The notes below the pieces were generated by a model. The model saw nothing but the letters and a program-made list of their open reading frames with translations, made no database searches and was not told where the DNA came from. A program made the position numbers and the translations under genes. DNA of 41,359 nt from Chloroflexota bacterium. GTDB lineage: Bacteria; Chloroflexota; Dormibacteria; Dormibacterales; Dormibacteraceae. Shown here piece after piece: positions 1 to 7,770 of this stretch. Location of the stretch: contig VBDS01000188.1 of assembly GCA_005889085.1 (NCBI GenBank), forward strand, positions 1 to 41,359, read 5' to 3'. The stretch's first letter is position 1; each line of letters begins with the position of its first letter.

Positions 1-1
1 G

Positions 2-283
2 CTCAACAAGACCTTCGACGCCCAGGTCGATGGCATCGTCGCCGAGCGCGAGCACCTCGCGGGCAAGCCCGCGCCCGACACCTACCTCATGGCCGCGCGC
101 CTCCTGCAGGTAGAAGCCGGTCAAGCCGCCGTCTACGAGGACGCATTGGCCGGTGTCCAGGCCGGCCGGGCCGGTGGCTTTGGGCTCGTGGTGGGCATCG
201 ACCGCGCCGGCCAGGCCGACGCTCTGTACGCTCATGGCGCGGACATCGTGGTCAAAGACCTCGCCGAGTTGCTGACTGAATGA
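2..283 (+). CDS. beta-phosphoglucomutase-family HAD hydrolase, C-terminal part
   Basis: The frame is open from base 2, so the 5' part lies outside the window; about 93 residues are visible. The sequence shows the HAD signature KPAPDTYL, whose lysine stabilises the phospho-aspartate intermediate, followed by [18 protein letters not shown], the acidic motif that binds magnesium. This combination is typical of the beta-phosphoglucomutase branch of the haloacid dehalogenase superfamily, which interconverts beta-glucose 1-phosphate and glucose 6-phosphate. The TGA stop is followed after one base by the GTG of a GH65 phosphorylase, so the two are very likely co-transcribed. The phosphorylase would supply beta-glucose 1-phosphate. 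The specific reaction is inferred from family and neighbour, since the cap domain and nucleophile are not visible. Confidence 0.85.
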   Translation, partial: LNKTFDAQVDGIVAEREHLAGKPAPDTYLMAARLLQVEAGQAAVYEDALAGVQAGRAGGFGLVVGIDRAGQADALYAHGADIVVKDLAELLTE

Positions 284-284
284 T

Positions 285-2786
285 GTGATCGAGCAAGACC
301 ACTTCACATGCGAGCCATGGACCGTCCGCGAGACACGGCTGGACCTCAACCGGCTCGGCCAGTCCGAGTCGATCTTCGCGCTCTCCAACGGACACATCGG
401 ATGGCGCGCCAACCTCGACGAAGGCGAGCCTCACGCCACCCCGGGCACATATCTGAACGCGGTCTTCGAGGAGGTGCCCCTCCCCTACGCCGAGGCCGCG
501 TACGGCTATCCCGAGGCGGGACAGACGCTGGTCAACGTAACCGACGGCAAGATCATCCGGCTGCTTGTCGAAGATGAGCCGTTCGATGTCCGCTACGGCA
601 AGCTCATCTCCCACCAGCGAGTGCTCGACCTCAAGTCCGGCCTCCTGACGCGCACCGCCGAATGGGAGTCGCCCGCGCACCGCACCGTCCGCGTGCGCTC
701 GACTCGTCTGGTGTCCCTGAGACACCGCGCGCTGGCGGCCGTGCTCTACGAGGTCGAGCCGATCGATGGGGAGGTCGAGCTGGTGATCCAATCGGAGCTG
801 GTCGCCAACGAGCCTGTCCCCGCCGCGGCCCGCGGAGACCCACGCGCGTCCGAGGTGATCGAAAGCCCGCTCACAGCTGAGCTGTCGGCAACGAGCGAGC
901 GCGGGGCGGTGCTGATCCACTCGACCAAGCGCAGCCGGCTCCGAGTCGCGACCGCGATGGAGCACGTCGTGCGGGGGCCGCGCGAGACCGAGGTCAAGAG
1001 CGAGAGCGAGGCAGACCACGCCCGCTTCACGGTTACGTCCAGGGTCAAGCCTGGCCAGCGGCTCAGGCTGGTGAAGTTCGTCGCGTACGGCTGGTCGAGC
1101 TTGCGGTCGGTGCCGGCTCTGCGCTCGCAGGTCGAAGGCGCGCTCGCCGAAGCGGTCGAGCACGGATGGAACGGCCTTGCGGCTGCCCAGCGCCGGTACC
1201 TGGACAGCTTCTGGTCGCGCTCGGATGTCGAGCTCGACGGTGACGACGAGGTCCAGCAGGGTATCCGCTTTGCGATGTTCCACGTCCTGCAGTCGGCCGC
1301 GCGCGCCGAGCAGCGCGCGATTCCCGCCAAGGGACTGACCGGACCGGGCTACGACGGCCACACCTTCTGGGATATGGAGACCTTCGTCCTGCCGGTCCTC
1401 ACCTACACGGCTCCCGAGTGTGTCGCGGACGCCCTGCGCTGGCGGCACTCGATCCTCGACCTCGCGCGCGCCCGCGCCCGGGACCTCGGCTTGAAAGGCG
1501 CCGCCTTTCCCTGGCGGACAATCCGCGGCGAGGAATGCTCGGGCTACTGGCCCGCATCGACGGCCGCGTTTCATGTCAACGCGGACATCGCCGACGCCGT
1601 CTTGCGCTATGTCAGCGCGACCGGCGACATGCGCTTCGAGCAGGGCTGCGGCGCCGAGCTGCTCATCGAAACAGCAAGGTTGTGGGCGTCGGTCGGCCAT
1701 CACGACCGCGGCGGAGAGTTTCGCATCGACGGGGTGACCGGGCCCGACGAGTACAGCGCGGTGGCCGACAACAACCTCTATACGAACCTGATGGCGCAGC
1801 GAAACCTCAACGCGGCCGCGGACGCAGCCGCGCGCAACAGGTCAGTCGCCAGGCGTTTGAAGGTCACCGCGGCGGAGGTCAAGGCCTGGAGGAAAGCTGC
1901 GGCAAAGGTCTACATCCCATACGAGCCGGCGCTGCGCATCCACAAGCAGGCGAGCCAGTTCACCGACCACGAGCTATGGGACTTCGCGCACACGAGGCCC
2001 GACCAGTACCCTCTGTTCCTCCACTTCCCTTACTTCGACCTCTACCGCAAGCAGGTGGTCAAGCAGGCCGACCTCGTCCTGGCGATGCACGTGCGAGGGG
2101 ACGCCTTCACCGCCGATGAGAAGGCGCGCAACTTTGCTTATTACGAGGCGATCACCGTTCGGGACTCATCGCTGTCGTCCTGCACGCAGGCCGTCATCGC
2201 GGCCGAGGTCGGCCACGTGCGTCTCGCGCACGACTACCTGGCCGAAGCGGCGTTGATGGACCTGGACGACCTCGAGCGCAACGTGCGCGATGGCGTGCAC
2301 ATGGGTTCGGCGGCGGGCGCCTGGATTGCCGCCGTCCAGGGTCTCGGCGGGATGCGACACCATGGTGATTCGCTAGGTTTCAGCCCGCGATTGCCGGCCG
2401 CGATTCGCAAGCTGACCTTCAGGGTCACTTTCCTCGGCAGGCTGCTCAAAGTGAGCGTCGACCACCGGCGCGTCATCTACACGCTCGTGCGCGGCCGGCC
2501 GCTGCGCTTCGACCACCACGGCCAGCCGGTCCGAGTCGGTCCCGGCCGCGCGGTGACGAGGCCGATCCCCCGCGTCACCGCACCGCCCGAACCCAAGCAG
2601 CCCGCCGGCCGCGAGCCGGCGCGCCGCGGTAAGTCGTCTACCGCTGGGGCCCCCGCGCCAAAGGCGCGGGAGGGCGCCCCGCGTCAGCTCCGGTCTACTT
2701 CAGCTCCGCCGTCGCGCCGGCTTCCTTCAGCCGGGCGACTGCCTTCTCGGCGTCGGCCTTCGCAACGTTCTCGAGCACCGGCTTAG
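285..2786 (+). CDS. glycoside hydrolase family 65 disaccharide phosphorylase (maltose/trehalose/kojibiose type)
   Basis: 833 residues from a GTG start one base after the HAD stop. The N-terminal beta-sandwich begins with the family-typical [20 protein letters not shown]. The (alpha/alpha)6 barrel contains [15 protein letters not shown], then GPDEY with Glu489 as the predicted general acid, and KQADLVL, which belongs to the phosphate-binding region. GH65 inverting phosphorylases cleave alpha-glucosides with phosphate to give beta-glucose 1-phosphate, matching the mutase upstream. Which disaccharide is used cannot be read from the sequence. Conserved homology fades after about residue 750. The last ~75 residues are a Pro/Arg/Ser-rich tail, and the final 92 bases run antisense over the 3' end of rplL, so the tail may be a read-through extension rather than a selected domain. 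Confidence 0.9.
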   Translation: MIEQDHFTCEPWTVRETRLDLNRLGQSESIFALSNGHIGWRANLDEGEPHATPGTYLNAVFEEVPLPYAEAAYGYPEAGQTLVNVTDGKIIRLLVEDEPFDVRYGKLISHQRVLDLKSGLLTRTAEWESPAHRTVRVRSTRLVSLRHRALAAVLYEVEPIDGEVELVIQSELVANEPVPAAARGDPRASEVIESPLTAELSATSERGAVLIHSTKRSRLRVATAMEHVVRGPRETEVKSESEADHARFTVTSRVKPGQRLRLVKFVAYGWSSLRSVPALRSQVEGALAEAVEHGWNGLAAAQRRYLDSFWSRSDVELDGDDEVQQGIRFAMFHVLQSAARAEQRAIPAKGLTGPGYDGHTFWDMETFVLPVLTYTAPECVADALRWRHSILDLARARARDLGLKGAAFPWRTIRGEECSGYWPASTAAFHVNADIADAVLRYVSATGDMRFEQGCGAELLIETARLWASVGHHDRGGEFRIDGVTGPDEYSAVADNNLYTNLMAQRNLNAAADAAARNRSVARRLKVTAAEVKAWRKAAAKVYIPYEPALRIHKQASQFTDHELWDFAHTRPDQYPLFLHFPYFDLYRKQVVKQADLVLAMHVRGDAFTADEKARNFAYYEAITVRDSSLSSCTQAVIAAEVGHVRLAHDYLAEAALMDLDDLERNVRDGVHMGSAAGAWIAAVQGLGGMRHHGDSLGFSPRLPAAIRKLTFRVTFLGRLLKVSVDHRRVIYTLVRGRPLRFDHHGQPVRVGPGRAVTRPIPRVTAPPEPKQPAGREPARRGKSSTAGAPAPKAREGAPRQLRSTSAPPSRRLPSAGRLPSRRRPSQRSRAPA
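2646..2680 (-). terminator. GC hairpin after rplL
   Basis: An 8-bp perfect stem (CCCGCGCC at 2652-2659, GGCGCGGG at 2663-2670) with a 3-base loop, and an outer GGGGC/GCCCC pairing at 2646-2650 and 2676-2680. It lies 15 bases beyond the rplL stop, where the ribosomal-protein transcript should end. There is no T-run on either strand, so factor-independent termination is uncertain; it may only stabilise the 3' end. It lies inside the 3' tail of the GH65 reading frame. Confidence 0.4.
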
Positions 2787-3093
2787 GCGCCGCGTCGACA
2801 AGGTCCTTCGCCTCCTTCAGGCCGAGCTGGGTCAGCTCGCGGACCGCCTTGATCACATTGATCTTGCTGTCGCCGACCGCGGTTAGCGTGACGGTGAACT
2901 CCGTCTGCTCCTCTTCCGGTGCCGCCGCCTCGCCGCCCGCCGCGGGTCCGGCCACCGCGGCCACAGCCACCGGGGCCGCCGCCTTGATGCCGAACTCGTC
3001 CTCGATTGCCTTCACTGCCTCGACGACATCGAGGATGCTCCAGTCTTTGAGCGCCTCAACGAACTCTTTCGGGGTGATCTTCGTAGCCGCCAT
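2695..3093 (-). CDS. rplL: 50S ribosomal protein L7/L12
   Basis: 132 residues, the usual size. An N-terminal dimerisation helix region (residues 1-35, including [18 protein letters not shown]) is followed by an Ala/Gly/Pro/Glu-rich hinge (about 38-62) and the conserved C-terminal domain with [20 protein letters not shown] and a [12 protein letters not shown] segment, which contacts translational GTPases. Its ATG directly abuts the TAA of rplJ (TAAATG), so translation is probably coupled. It is last in the ribosomal cluster and converges on the GH65 gene, overlapping its 3' end by 92 bases. Confidence 0.98.
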   Translation of the reverse strand: MAATKITPKEFVEALKDWSILDVVEAVKAIEDEFGIKAAAPVAVAAVAGPAAGGEAAAPEEEQTEFTVTLTAVGDSKINVIKAVRELTQLGLKEAKDLVDAAPKPVLENVAKADAEKAVARLKEAGATAELK

Positions 3094-3627
3094 TTACGCC
3101 GCCTCCAGTTTTGTCTTGTACGCGTTCAGCACTCCGAGGAGCTGCTGATGCGGTGTTTGCATGATCGCGACCAGCTGACCGACGGGTGTTTGCAGGGTGC
3201 CCAGGAGCTGGGCGAGCAGGACTTCGCGAGACGGCAGATCGGCCAGCTGCTTGACCTGGTCCGGCGAGAAGACGCGGCCCTCGACGAGACCACCCTTGAC
3301 GTCCAGCTTCAGGCGGCTCGTGCGAACCCATTCGTTGATGAGCTTGGCCGGGGTTGCGAGGTCGTCGTATCCGAACGCGATCGCCACCGGACCCTCGAGC
3401 TCTTTCTGCAGCGCTGGCACACCGGCCGCTTCGGCCGCGCGCCGGGCCAACGTGTTCTTGACGACGCGGTACTCGACGTCGCCGGTGCGGAGCTTGCCGC
3501 GCAGATCCTGGATCTGGCCGACGGTCAGGCCGCGATAGTCGGTGAGGACCGCAACCTTGGCCTTCTTCAGCTTCTCCGTCAGCAGGTCGACCTGCTCGGC
3601 CTTCTGTTCTTTACGCGCTCTCGGCAA
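3094..3627 (-). CDS. rplJ: 50S ribosomal protein L10
   Basis: 177 residues from a TTG start at 3627. I chose this start over an upstream in-frame ATG at 3687 because AGGGAGGA (3636-3643) stands 8 bases before it and because the protein then begins like family members (PRARKEQKAEQVDLLTEKLK). It contains VLTDYRGLTVGQIQDLR, the rRNA-binding KNTLARRAAE, GPVAIAFGYDD, and a C-terminal helix (LLGVLNAYKTKLE) that anchors L7/L12 dimers. The gene sits behind an L10 leader, and its ribosome binding site is inside a terminator-like hairpin, suggesting feedback control by L10 or the L10-L12 complex. Confidence 0.96.
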   Translation of the reverse strand: MPRARKEQKAEQVDLLTEKLKKAKVAVLTDYRGLTVGQIQDLRGKLRTGDVEYRVVKNTLARRAAEAAGVPALQKELEGPVAIAFGYDDLATPAKLINEWVRTSRLKLDVKGGLVEGRVFSPDQVKQLADLPSREVLLAQLLGTLQTPVGQLVAIMQTPHQQLLGVLNAYKTKLEAA

Positions 3628-3750
3628 ATGAAAAATCCTCCCTGCCCACATCAAGGTTCCAAGGCAGGAAGGATCGATGTCCTTCACTTAAGAGTTGCCT
3701 CGGTAGGAAATTAAGCTCGCTCTCGCGAGCACCTACGGTCTAGGGCAGGC
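3628..3750 (-). promoter_or_regulatory. ribosomal protein L10 leader with terminator-like, SD-burying hairpin
   Basis: Read on the minus strand, the leader has the conserved paired segments ACCGTAGGTG (3739-3730) and CCTACCGAGG (3707-3698), separated by a small hairpin (GCTCGC/GCGAGC, 3715-3730) and the TTAAT that follows it; this is the layout of the L10 leader found before rplJ in many bacteria. Downstream, TCCTTCCTGCC (3673-3663) pairs with GGCAGGGAGGA (3646-3636) in an 11-bp stem with one G-T pair, followed directly by five T (3635-3631) and the TTG start. The second arm is the rplJ ribosome binding site, so the hairpin could stop transcription or block translation. In known systems L10(L12)4 binds the leader; that binding here is inferred. 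Confidence 0.8.
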
Positions 3751-3756
3751 TGCAGA

Positions 3757-4296
3757 TTATACGCGGGACTTTTCCCAGTCCTCGCGCATGAGCTCGGTCA
3801 GGACCAGGTCCCGCCACTCGCCTTCGACGAACTGGTCGCGCTGCCAACGCCCTATCTCGTGGTATCCCGCGGCAGCCTGGGCACGAGCGCTGGCCACATT
3901 GCCATCGATGTACCCGGACTTGAGCTTGCGCAGCGGCAGGTGGGTGAAAGCAAACGTCGCGCGAATCTGCATGAGCTCGCGGGCCAGGCCTTTGCCCCAG
4001 ACCGCCTTATCTCCGATGATCGTGCCGGTCATTCCGGAGCCGTTCTTCCAGTCGATCTGAGCGATGGCGGTGGTGCCGACCGGTTGACCCTGAAACTCGA
4101 CCACCCACTGGATGGCGTTCGGGTCTTTGGCGAGGTTCTCGAGGAAAGTGTTCTCCTCTCCGATGGACGGCGGATTGCGCCGCATGATGAAGCGGGTCAC
4201 CTCGAGGTCTTCGAACCAGGTGATCATTACGGCGGCGTCCTCAGGCTTTGGCGGACGCAACCTGACGAGCTTGCCCTCGATGACCGGCCCGTACAT
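3757..4296 (-). CDS. GNAT N-acetyltransferase, RimJ/RimL-like
   Basis: 179 residues. The start of the domain (IEGKLVRLRPPKPEDAAVMITWFED) and the acetyl-CoA-binding stretch VWGKGLAREL (residues 99-108), followed by LRKLKSGYIDGNVASARAQAAAGYHEIGRW, are typical of GNAT enzymes that acetylate amino groups, including ribosomal-protein N-termini. The gene lies between rplA and the rplJ leader. Its ATG is 12 bases from the rplA stop with no clear ribosome binding site, so it probably depends on read-through translation of the ribosomal operon. A role in acetylating a ribosomal protein is suggested only by position; the substrate cannot be told from sequence. Confidence 0.85.
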   Translation of the reverse strand: MYGPVIEGKLVRLRPPKPEDAAVMITWFEDLEVTRFIMRRNPPSIGEENTFLENLAKDPNAIQWVVEFQGQPVGTTAIAQIDWKNGSGMTGTIIGDKAVWGKGLARELMQIRATFAFTHLPLRKLKSGYIDGNVASARAQAAAGYHEIGRWQRDQFVEGEWRDLVLTELMREDWEKSRV

Positions 4297-4308
4297 GGCC
4301 GGAAAAGA

Positions 4309-5040
4309 CTAGCCCGCGACGGAGAGCTTGGCGGCTTCCCTCACGTCGACCGGGACCGACGGACCCTGCGTCGACACCAGGTAGAAGCTCCGCAGGTACT
4401 GGCCCTTGGAAGTCGCCGGCTTGTTACGGATGAGCGCGTCGACGAGGGTCGTGAGGTTCTGGTGCAGCTGCTTCTCATCGAACGAGACCTTGCCGATGGG
4501 CACATGGATGATCCCGAACTTGTCCGTCCGGAACTCGACCTTGCCGCCCTTCGCCTCGGTCACCGCTCGCGCGACGTCGTTGGTCACCGTGCCCGACTTC
4601 GGGTTCGGCATCAAGCCCCGCGGGCCGAGGACCTTGCCGAGCGGTCCGACTTTCGACATGATGTCCGGCGTCGCGATCGCGGCGTCGAAATCGGTCCAAC
4701 CCTCGGAGACCTTCTTGACGAGGTCATCGCCGCCGACGACGTCGGCGCCGGCGTCCTGCGCCTCGCGGGCTTTATCGCCGACGGCGAAGACAGCGACGCG
4801 CACCTTCTTGCCGGTGCCGTTCGGCAGCACGACCGATCCGCGCACCATCTGCTCCGCGTGCCGCGGGTCGACGCCGAGCCGGATGTGCGCCTCGACCGTC
4901 GCATCGAACTTCGAGATCGACGTCTCGCGGACCATCTGGCAGGCTCTCTCCGGGTCCAGGCCCCCATCGCCGTTGCTCGACAGCGCGGCTTCGACTTTCT
5001 TGGCCGCCTCGATGTACTTCTTGCCTCGTTTCTTGGGCAC
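4309..5040 (-). CDS. rplA: 50S ribosomal protein L1
   Basis: 243 residues starting with GTG, whose G is shared with the TAG stop of rplK (TAGTG), so the two are translationally coupled. It shows the family blocks [33 protein letters not shown] and the signature [14 protein letters not shown], then [19 protein letters not shown]1 binds 23S rRNA at the stalk beside the E site and in several bacteria also represses its own operon. Length is slightly above the usual ~230 residues. It is followed by the GNAT gene rather than directly by rplJ. Confidence 0.98.
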   Translation of the reverse strand: MPKKRGKKYIEAAKKVEAALSSNGDGGLDPERACQMVRETSISKFDATVEAHIRLGVDPRHAEQMVRGSVVLPNGTGKKVRVAVFAVGDKAREAQDAGADVVGGDDLVKKVSEGWTDFDAAIATPDIMSKVGPLGKVLGPRGLMPNPKSGTVTNDVARAVTEAKGGKVEFRTDKFGIIHVPIGKVSFDEKQLHQNLTTLVDALIRNKPATSKGQYLRSFYLVSTQGPSVPVDVREAAKLSVAG

Positions 5041-5468
5041 TACTCGATTACCTCTAGACCCATCGATCGCGCGGTGCCCTCGATCATCTTCATCGCGGCC
5101 TCGGTGTCGTACGCGTTGAGGTCCTTGCCTTTCGCGTCCACGATCTGCCGCACCTGCTGGCGCGTCACGCGTCCGATCTTCTCGCGGTTGGGCTTGGCCG
5201 AGCCCTTCTCGACTCCGGCCGCCCGCTTCAGCAGCTGAACCGCCGGCGGCGTCTTGAGCACGAACGAGAAGCTGCGGTCCTCGAAGATCGTGATCAGGGC
5301 GGGCACGACGTCACCGGCCTGCTGAGCGGTGCGCTCGTTGTAGGCCTTGGTGAATTCCATGATGTTGATGCCGTGCGGGCCAAGCGCGGTGCCGACAGGC
5401 GGCGCGGGCGTTGCCCTGCCGGCCTGCAGCTCGAGCTTGAGCACGGCGCGAACCTTTTTCTTACCCAT
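5040..5468 (-). CDS. rplK: 50S ribosomal protein L11
   Basis: 142 residues, the standard length. The N-terminal domain contains the proline-rich [12 protein letters not shown] loop, which forms the thiostrepton/GTPase-centre site, and [15 protein letters not shown]. The C-terminal rRNA-binding domain includes [14 protein letters not shown] and [22 protein letters not shown]. It lies 19 bases after nusG and overlaps rplA by one base, giving the classical nusG-rplK-rplA order. Confidence 0.98.
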   Translation of the reverse strand: MGKKKVRAVLKLELQAGRATPAPPVGTALGPHGINIMEFTKAYNERTAQQAGDVVPALITIFEDRSFSFVLKTPPAVQLLKRAAGVEKGSAKPNREKIGRVTRQQVRQIVDAKGKDLNAYDTEAAMKMIEGTARSMGLEVIE

Positions 5469-5487
5469 TACCTATCTGTATGTCCGA

Positions 5488-6048
5488 CTAGTGGACTTTC
5501 TCGACCTGCAGAAGGTCGAGCTCGACCGGCGTCTCTCGGCCGAACATGTTGACCAGCACTTTCAGCTTGCCCTTCTCCGGGTTGATCTCGTCGACCTTGC
5601 CGTGGAAGTCGGTGAACGGCCCGTCCACGACGCGCACGGACTCGCCCACCTGGAACTCGACGCGGATCTTCGGGGCTTCCTGCTTCATCTGCTTCTGGAT
5701 CGCCCGCACCTCTTTTTCCTGGAGAGGCACCGGGCTGTTCGCCGAGCCGACAAAGCTCGTCACGCCCGGCGTGTTGCGGACGACGAACCACGACTCGTTC
5801 GACATCTTCATCCGGACCAGGATGTAGCCCGGGAAGATCCGCTTCTGGACGTGGCGGCGCTTGCCGTCTTTGATCTCGATCTCGTCCTCCATCGGGACGA
5901 GCACCTGGAGGATCTTGTCCTGCATGTCCATCGACTCGATCCTCTTCTCGAGGTTCTTCTTGACCTTCTCCTCATGTCCGGAGTAGGCATGGACGACGTA
6001 CCACTGGGCCTCGTCCTCAGGCGTGGTTTGGGTCCGCTCTACAGCCAT
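5488..6048 (-). CDS. nusG: transcription termination/antitermination factor NusG
   Basis: 186 residues. The NGN domain (about 14-115) starts with [20 protein letters not shown] and contains [12 protein letters not shown] and [16 protein letters not shown] domain follows (about 133-165: [21 protein letters not shown]). NusG binds RNA polymerase, affects elongation and Rho-dependent termination, and links polymerase to the ribosome. Its ATG overlaps the secE stop by one base (TGATG). No extra insertion domain is present. Confidence 0.98.
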   Translation of the reverse strand: MAVERTQTTPEDEAQWYVVHAYSGHEEKVKKNLEKRIESMDMQDKILQVLVPMEDEIEIKDGKRRHVQKRIFPGYILVRMKMSNESWFVVRNTPGVTSFVGSANSPVPLQEKEVRAIQKQMKQEAPKIRVEFQVGESVRVVDGPFTDFHGKVDEINPEKGKLKVLVNMFGRETPVELDLLQVEKVH

Positions 6049-6287
6049 CAGTGGATCCCGTTGTTGTAGAGGGTGCGCTTGGCGATCTCGCCGAGCAGGT
6101 AGTCGGTGCCGCCGATGAAGATGCCGAGGATGATCACGGTGAAGATCACCACCAGCGTGTAGCGGTACAGCTCGCCGCCGGTCGGCCAGACGACCTTGCG
6201 CAGCTCGTCATAGACGTCGCGCAGGAACTGGGCGATGCCAGGCTGCTGGGCTCTCGGCTCTTCGCGCTTTCGTGCTGTGACTGCCAT
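6048..6287 (-). CDS. secE: preprotein translocase subunit SecE
   Basis: 79 residues. A charged N-terminus and the conserved amphipathic helix FLRDVYDELRKVVWPTGGEL precede one transmembrane helix (about 43-65, YTLVVIFTVIILGIFIGGTDYLL). This is the short single-span form of SecE, which clamps SecY in the Sec channel. It starts 7 bases after the rpmG stop and overlaps nusG by one base. Confidence 0.97.
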   Translation of the reverse strand: MAVTARKREEPRAQQPGIAQFLRDVYDELRKVVWPTGGELYRYTLVVIFTVIILGIFIGGTDYLLGEIAKRTLYNNGIH

Positions 6288-6294
6288 TTCTCGG

Positions 6295-6444
6295 TTACTT
6301 CGTCTCCCTGTGGAGTGTGTGCTTGTGGTCCCACCTGCAGTACTTGCTGAGCTCGATCCGGTCGGGATCGTTCTTCTTGTTCTTCACGGTGGTGTAGTTC
6401 CGCCTTTTGCAGACGGTGCAGGCGAGGGTGATGATCTCTTCCAT
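6295..6444 (-). CDS. rpmG: 50S ribosomal protein L33
   Basis: 49 residues: it begins [17 protein letters not shown] and ends KHTLHRETK, the typical L33 pattern. The N-terminal zinc pair CTVC is intact, but the second pair is CRWDH instead of CxxC, leaving one cysteine that could pair with a histidine. It heads the rpmG-secE-nusG run, the usual order. There is only a weak purine stretch (AAAGAGA) before the ATG. An intrinsic-terminator-like hairpin lies just 28 bases upstream on the same strand. Confidence 0.95.
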   Translation of the reverse strand: MEEIITLACTVCKRRNYTTVKNKKNDPDRIELSKYCRWDHKHTLHRETK

Positions 6445-6471
6445 GCTTGTCTCTTTGGGTTGGGGGAGAAA

Positions 6472-6495
6472 GAAAAAAGCCTAGGTTTCCTAGGC
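6472..6495 (-). terminator. intrinsic terminator between the TetR gene and rpmG
   Basis: On the minus strand GCCTAGG (6495-6489), loop AAA, CCTAGGC (6485-6479) forms a perfect 7-bp stem followed by six T (6478-6473). It should end transcription of the TetR-type gene upstream. Because it lies only 28 bases before the rpmG start, the ribosomal operon promoter must be squeezed between the two or overlap the hairpin, or the hairpin must act as an attenuator. Confidence 0.75.
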
Positions 6496-6571
6496 GCTGT
6501 CAATAGTAGCAGAGGAATTCGCCCGCCCTCAGCCTGGGCGACGTTTTGGTGCGTCATCTTCCCGGCGTCCC

Positions 6572-7216
6572 TTACGGAAGCAAGGTTCTGACCAGGGTGT
6601 CAGCCAGCCAGGCGACGTAGCGCTCCCGGGACCAGCCGCGATCCGTCCTCAGCAGCCGGTTGACCTCGGGCCCGGCCAGCGTCCACACGATCGCGGCCGC
6701 CTCCTCCTCGCCGATGCCCGGTCGGAACGGTCCCTTCGCCGCCAGCCACGAGACGAACCGCCGCATGTTGTCGTAGCGAAGGCCATGCATGCGAGCCCGG
6801 AAGGCGGCGATCTCGGGGTCGACCGCGGCCGCGCTGCGGATGATGTCGTCGACCGGAACTGCGCGCTCCTGGATCTGTGCGACGTCGGCGGCAAAGGTGG
6901 CGATCTGCTTCTTCTGGTTGGTCTCAGCACGAACCTTCTGCGGCCCCGCCCGATCCAGCAGGGCGACCGGCGCATCATCTCCGCCGACCCGGACATCGAG
7001 GAGCTTGTGCAGCAGCCCCGCCTTGGTGCCGAAGGTCGCGTAGACCGTGTCGGTCGCCACGCCCGCCTCGGATGCGATGTTCTCCATCGTGGTGGCGCCG
7101 TAGCCCCGTTGGGTGAACAGGCGCTGCGCCGTATCGAGGATGCGCGCCCGCGTCTGGCTCGCTTGCTGCTGTCGCAATGTCGAGGTGTATTGGCGCTTTG
7201 CCTTGACTGGTGGCAT
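6572..7216 (-). CDS. TetR/AcrR-family transcriptional regulator
   Basis: 214 residues. The N-terminal helix-turn-helix domain spans about residues 20-70 (RARILDTAQRLFTQRGYGAT, then TMENIASEAGVATDTVYATF, then GTKAGLLHKLLD), an almost canonical TetR pattern. The remaining helical region is the ligand-binding and dimerisation part and has no assignable ligand. The gene is divergent from a SnoaL-like gene 68 bases away, so it probably represses that unit and itself through the shared intergenic region. Confidence 0.92.
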   Translation of the reverse strand: MPPVKAKRQYTSTLRQQQASQTRARILDTAQRLFTQRGYGATTMENIASEAGVATDTVYATFGTKAGLLHKLLDVRVGGDDAPVALLDRAGPQKVRAETNQKKQIATFAADVAQIQERAVPVDDIIRSAAAVDPEIAAFRARMHGLRYDNMRRFVSWLAAKGPFRPGIGEEEAAAIVWTLAGPEVNRLLRTDRGWSRERYVAWLADTLVRTLLP

Positions 7217-7284
7217 GTATTCAGTCTAGACTCTCGGTATTGATCCTAGGCTATCTCGGTTTAATTTAGGAGATTCGCACAGCG
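7217..7284. promoter_or_regulatory. divergent control region with candidate TetR operator
   Basis: A 68-base gap between the divergent TetR and SnoaL-like genes. It contains a perfect 10-base palindrome, AGTCTAGACT (7223-7232), close to the regulator start, and the shorter palindrome CCTAGG (7245-7250). AGGAG at 7268-7272 is a likely ribosome binding site for the gene at 7285, with slightly long spacing of 12 bases. Binding by the neighbouring regulator is inferred from layout only. Confidence 0.35.
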
Positions 7285-7725
7285 ATGGCAAAGCACGACA
7301 ACGAGCAGCTCTATCGACGGCTCATCGACGAGGTATTCAACCAGGGACGGATGGAGGTGGCGGATGAGCTCGTCGCGCCACATGCGGTCGAGCACCAGCG
7401 AGGAGGAATGGGCGACGGCATAGACGGGCCCAAGCGGACCGCAGCGATCCTTCGCTCCGCCTTCCCAGACTTCTCCCTCACCATCCAGGATCTGGTTGTC
7501 GACGGCGACAAGGTGTGGGCCCGCCAGCGCGGCGGCGGGACCAACCTTGGATCCTTCTTCGGGCATCCTCCGACCGGGAAAACCGCGTACATCGAGGTCT
7601 TCGACGTGGTGCGGTTCGAGGACGGGCTGATGGTCGAGCACTGGGGCGTGCCCGACCAGCTGGGGATGCTCGCGGCCCTTGGGCTGGTAGTGCTTCCCGG
7701 TCGACCGGCACCTGCGACCGTCTGA
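7285..7725 (+). CDS. SnoaL-like/ester cyclase-type NTF2-fold protein
   Basis: 146 residues. The pattern YRRLIDEVFNQGRMEVADEL, followed by a central AFPDFSLTIQDLVVDGDKVWAR and the closing IEVFDVVRFEDGLMVEHWGV, is that of SnoaL-like polyketide-cyclase relatives with an NTF2 fold. These small enzymes handle diverse hydrophobic substrates; the substrate here is unknown. The gene is divergent from the TetR regulator and followed by a hairpin and then a dehydrogenase gene. Confidence 0.85.
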   Translation: MAKHDNEQLYRRLIDEVFNQGRMEVADELVAPHAVEHQRGGMGDGIDGPKRTAAILRSAFPDFSLTIQDLVVDGDKVWARQRGGGTNLGSFFGHPPTGKTAYIEVFDVVRFEDGLMVEHWGVPDQLGMLAALGLVVLPGRPAPATV

Positions 7726-7731
7726 CCTGAC

Positions 7732-7760
7732 GGCCCGGTCCTTCATGGACCGGGCCATAT
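7732..7760 (+). terminator. hairpin after the SnoaL-like gene
   Basis: GGCCCGGTCC (7732-7741), loop TTCAT, GGACCGGGCC (7747-7756): a perfect 10-bp stem just after the stop codon, followed by ATATCATT rather than a clean T-run. It could be a weak terminator or a transcript stabiliser between the SnoaL-like and dehydrogenase genes. Confidence 0.5.
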
Positions 7761-7770
7761 CATTCGATCG

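Noticed and set aside
252-1703. 483-residue minus-strand open frame opposite the GH65 gene
   Set aside because: It is a shadow of a well-supported gene in GC-rich DNA, with no recognisable domain and Arg/Gly/Asp-rich composition.
2646-2680. Further copy of the palindromic repeat family
   Set aside because: It is a GC hairpin but lacks the CCTCCCC arm, the loop and the GGAGGGG arm of the family.
3859-5238. 459-residue + strand open frame over rplA and rplK
   Set aside because: It overlaps three certain genes in antisense and shows no domain.
6498-6503. TTGACA (minus strand) as the -35 box of the rpmG operon
   Set aside because: No acceptable -10 lies 16-18 bases downstream; that stretch is the terminator hairpin.
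6445-6571. tRNA-Trp gene upstream of rpmG/secE, as in many genomes
   Set aside because: No cloverleaf or tRNA-like sequence is present. The stretch holds a terminator instead.
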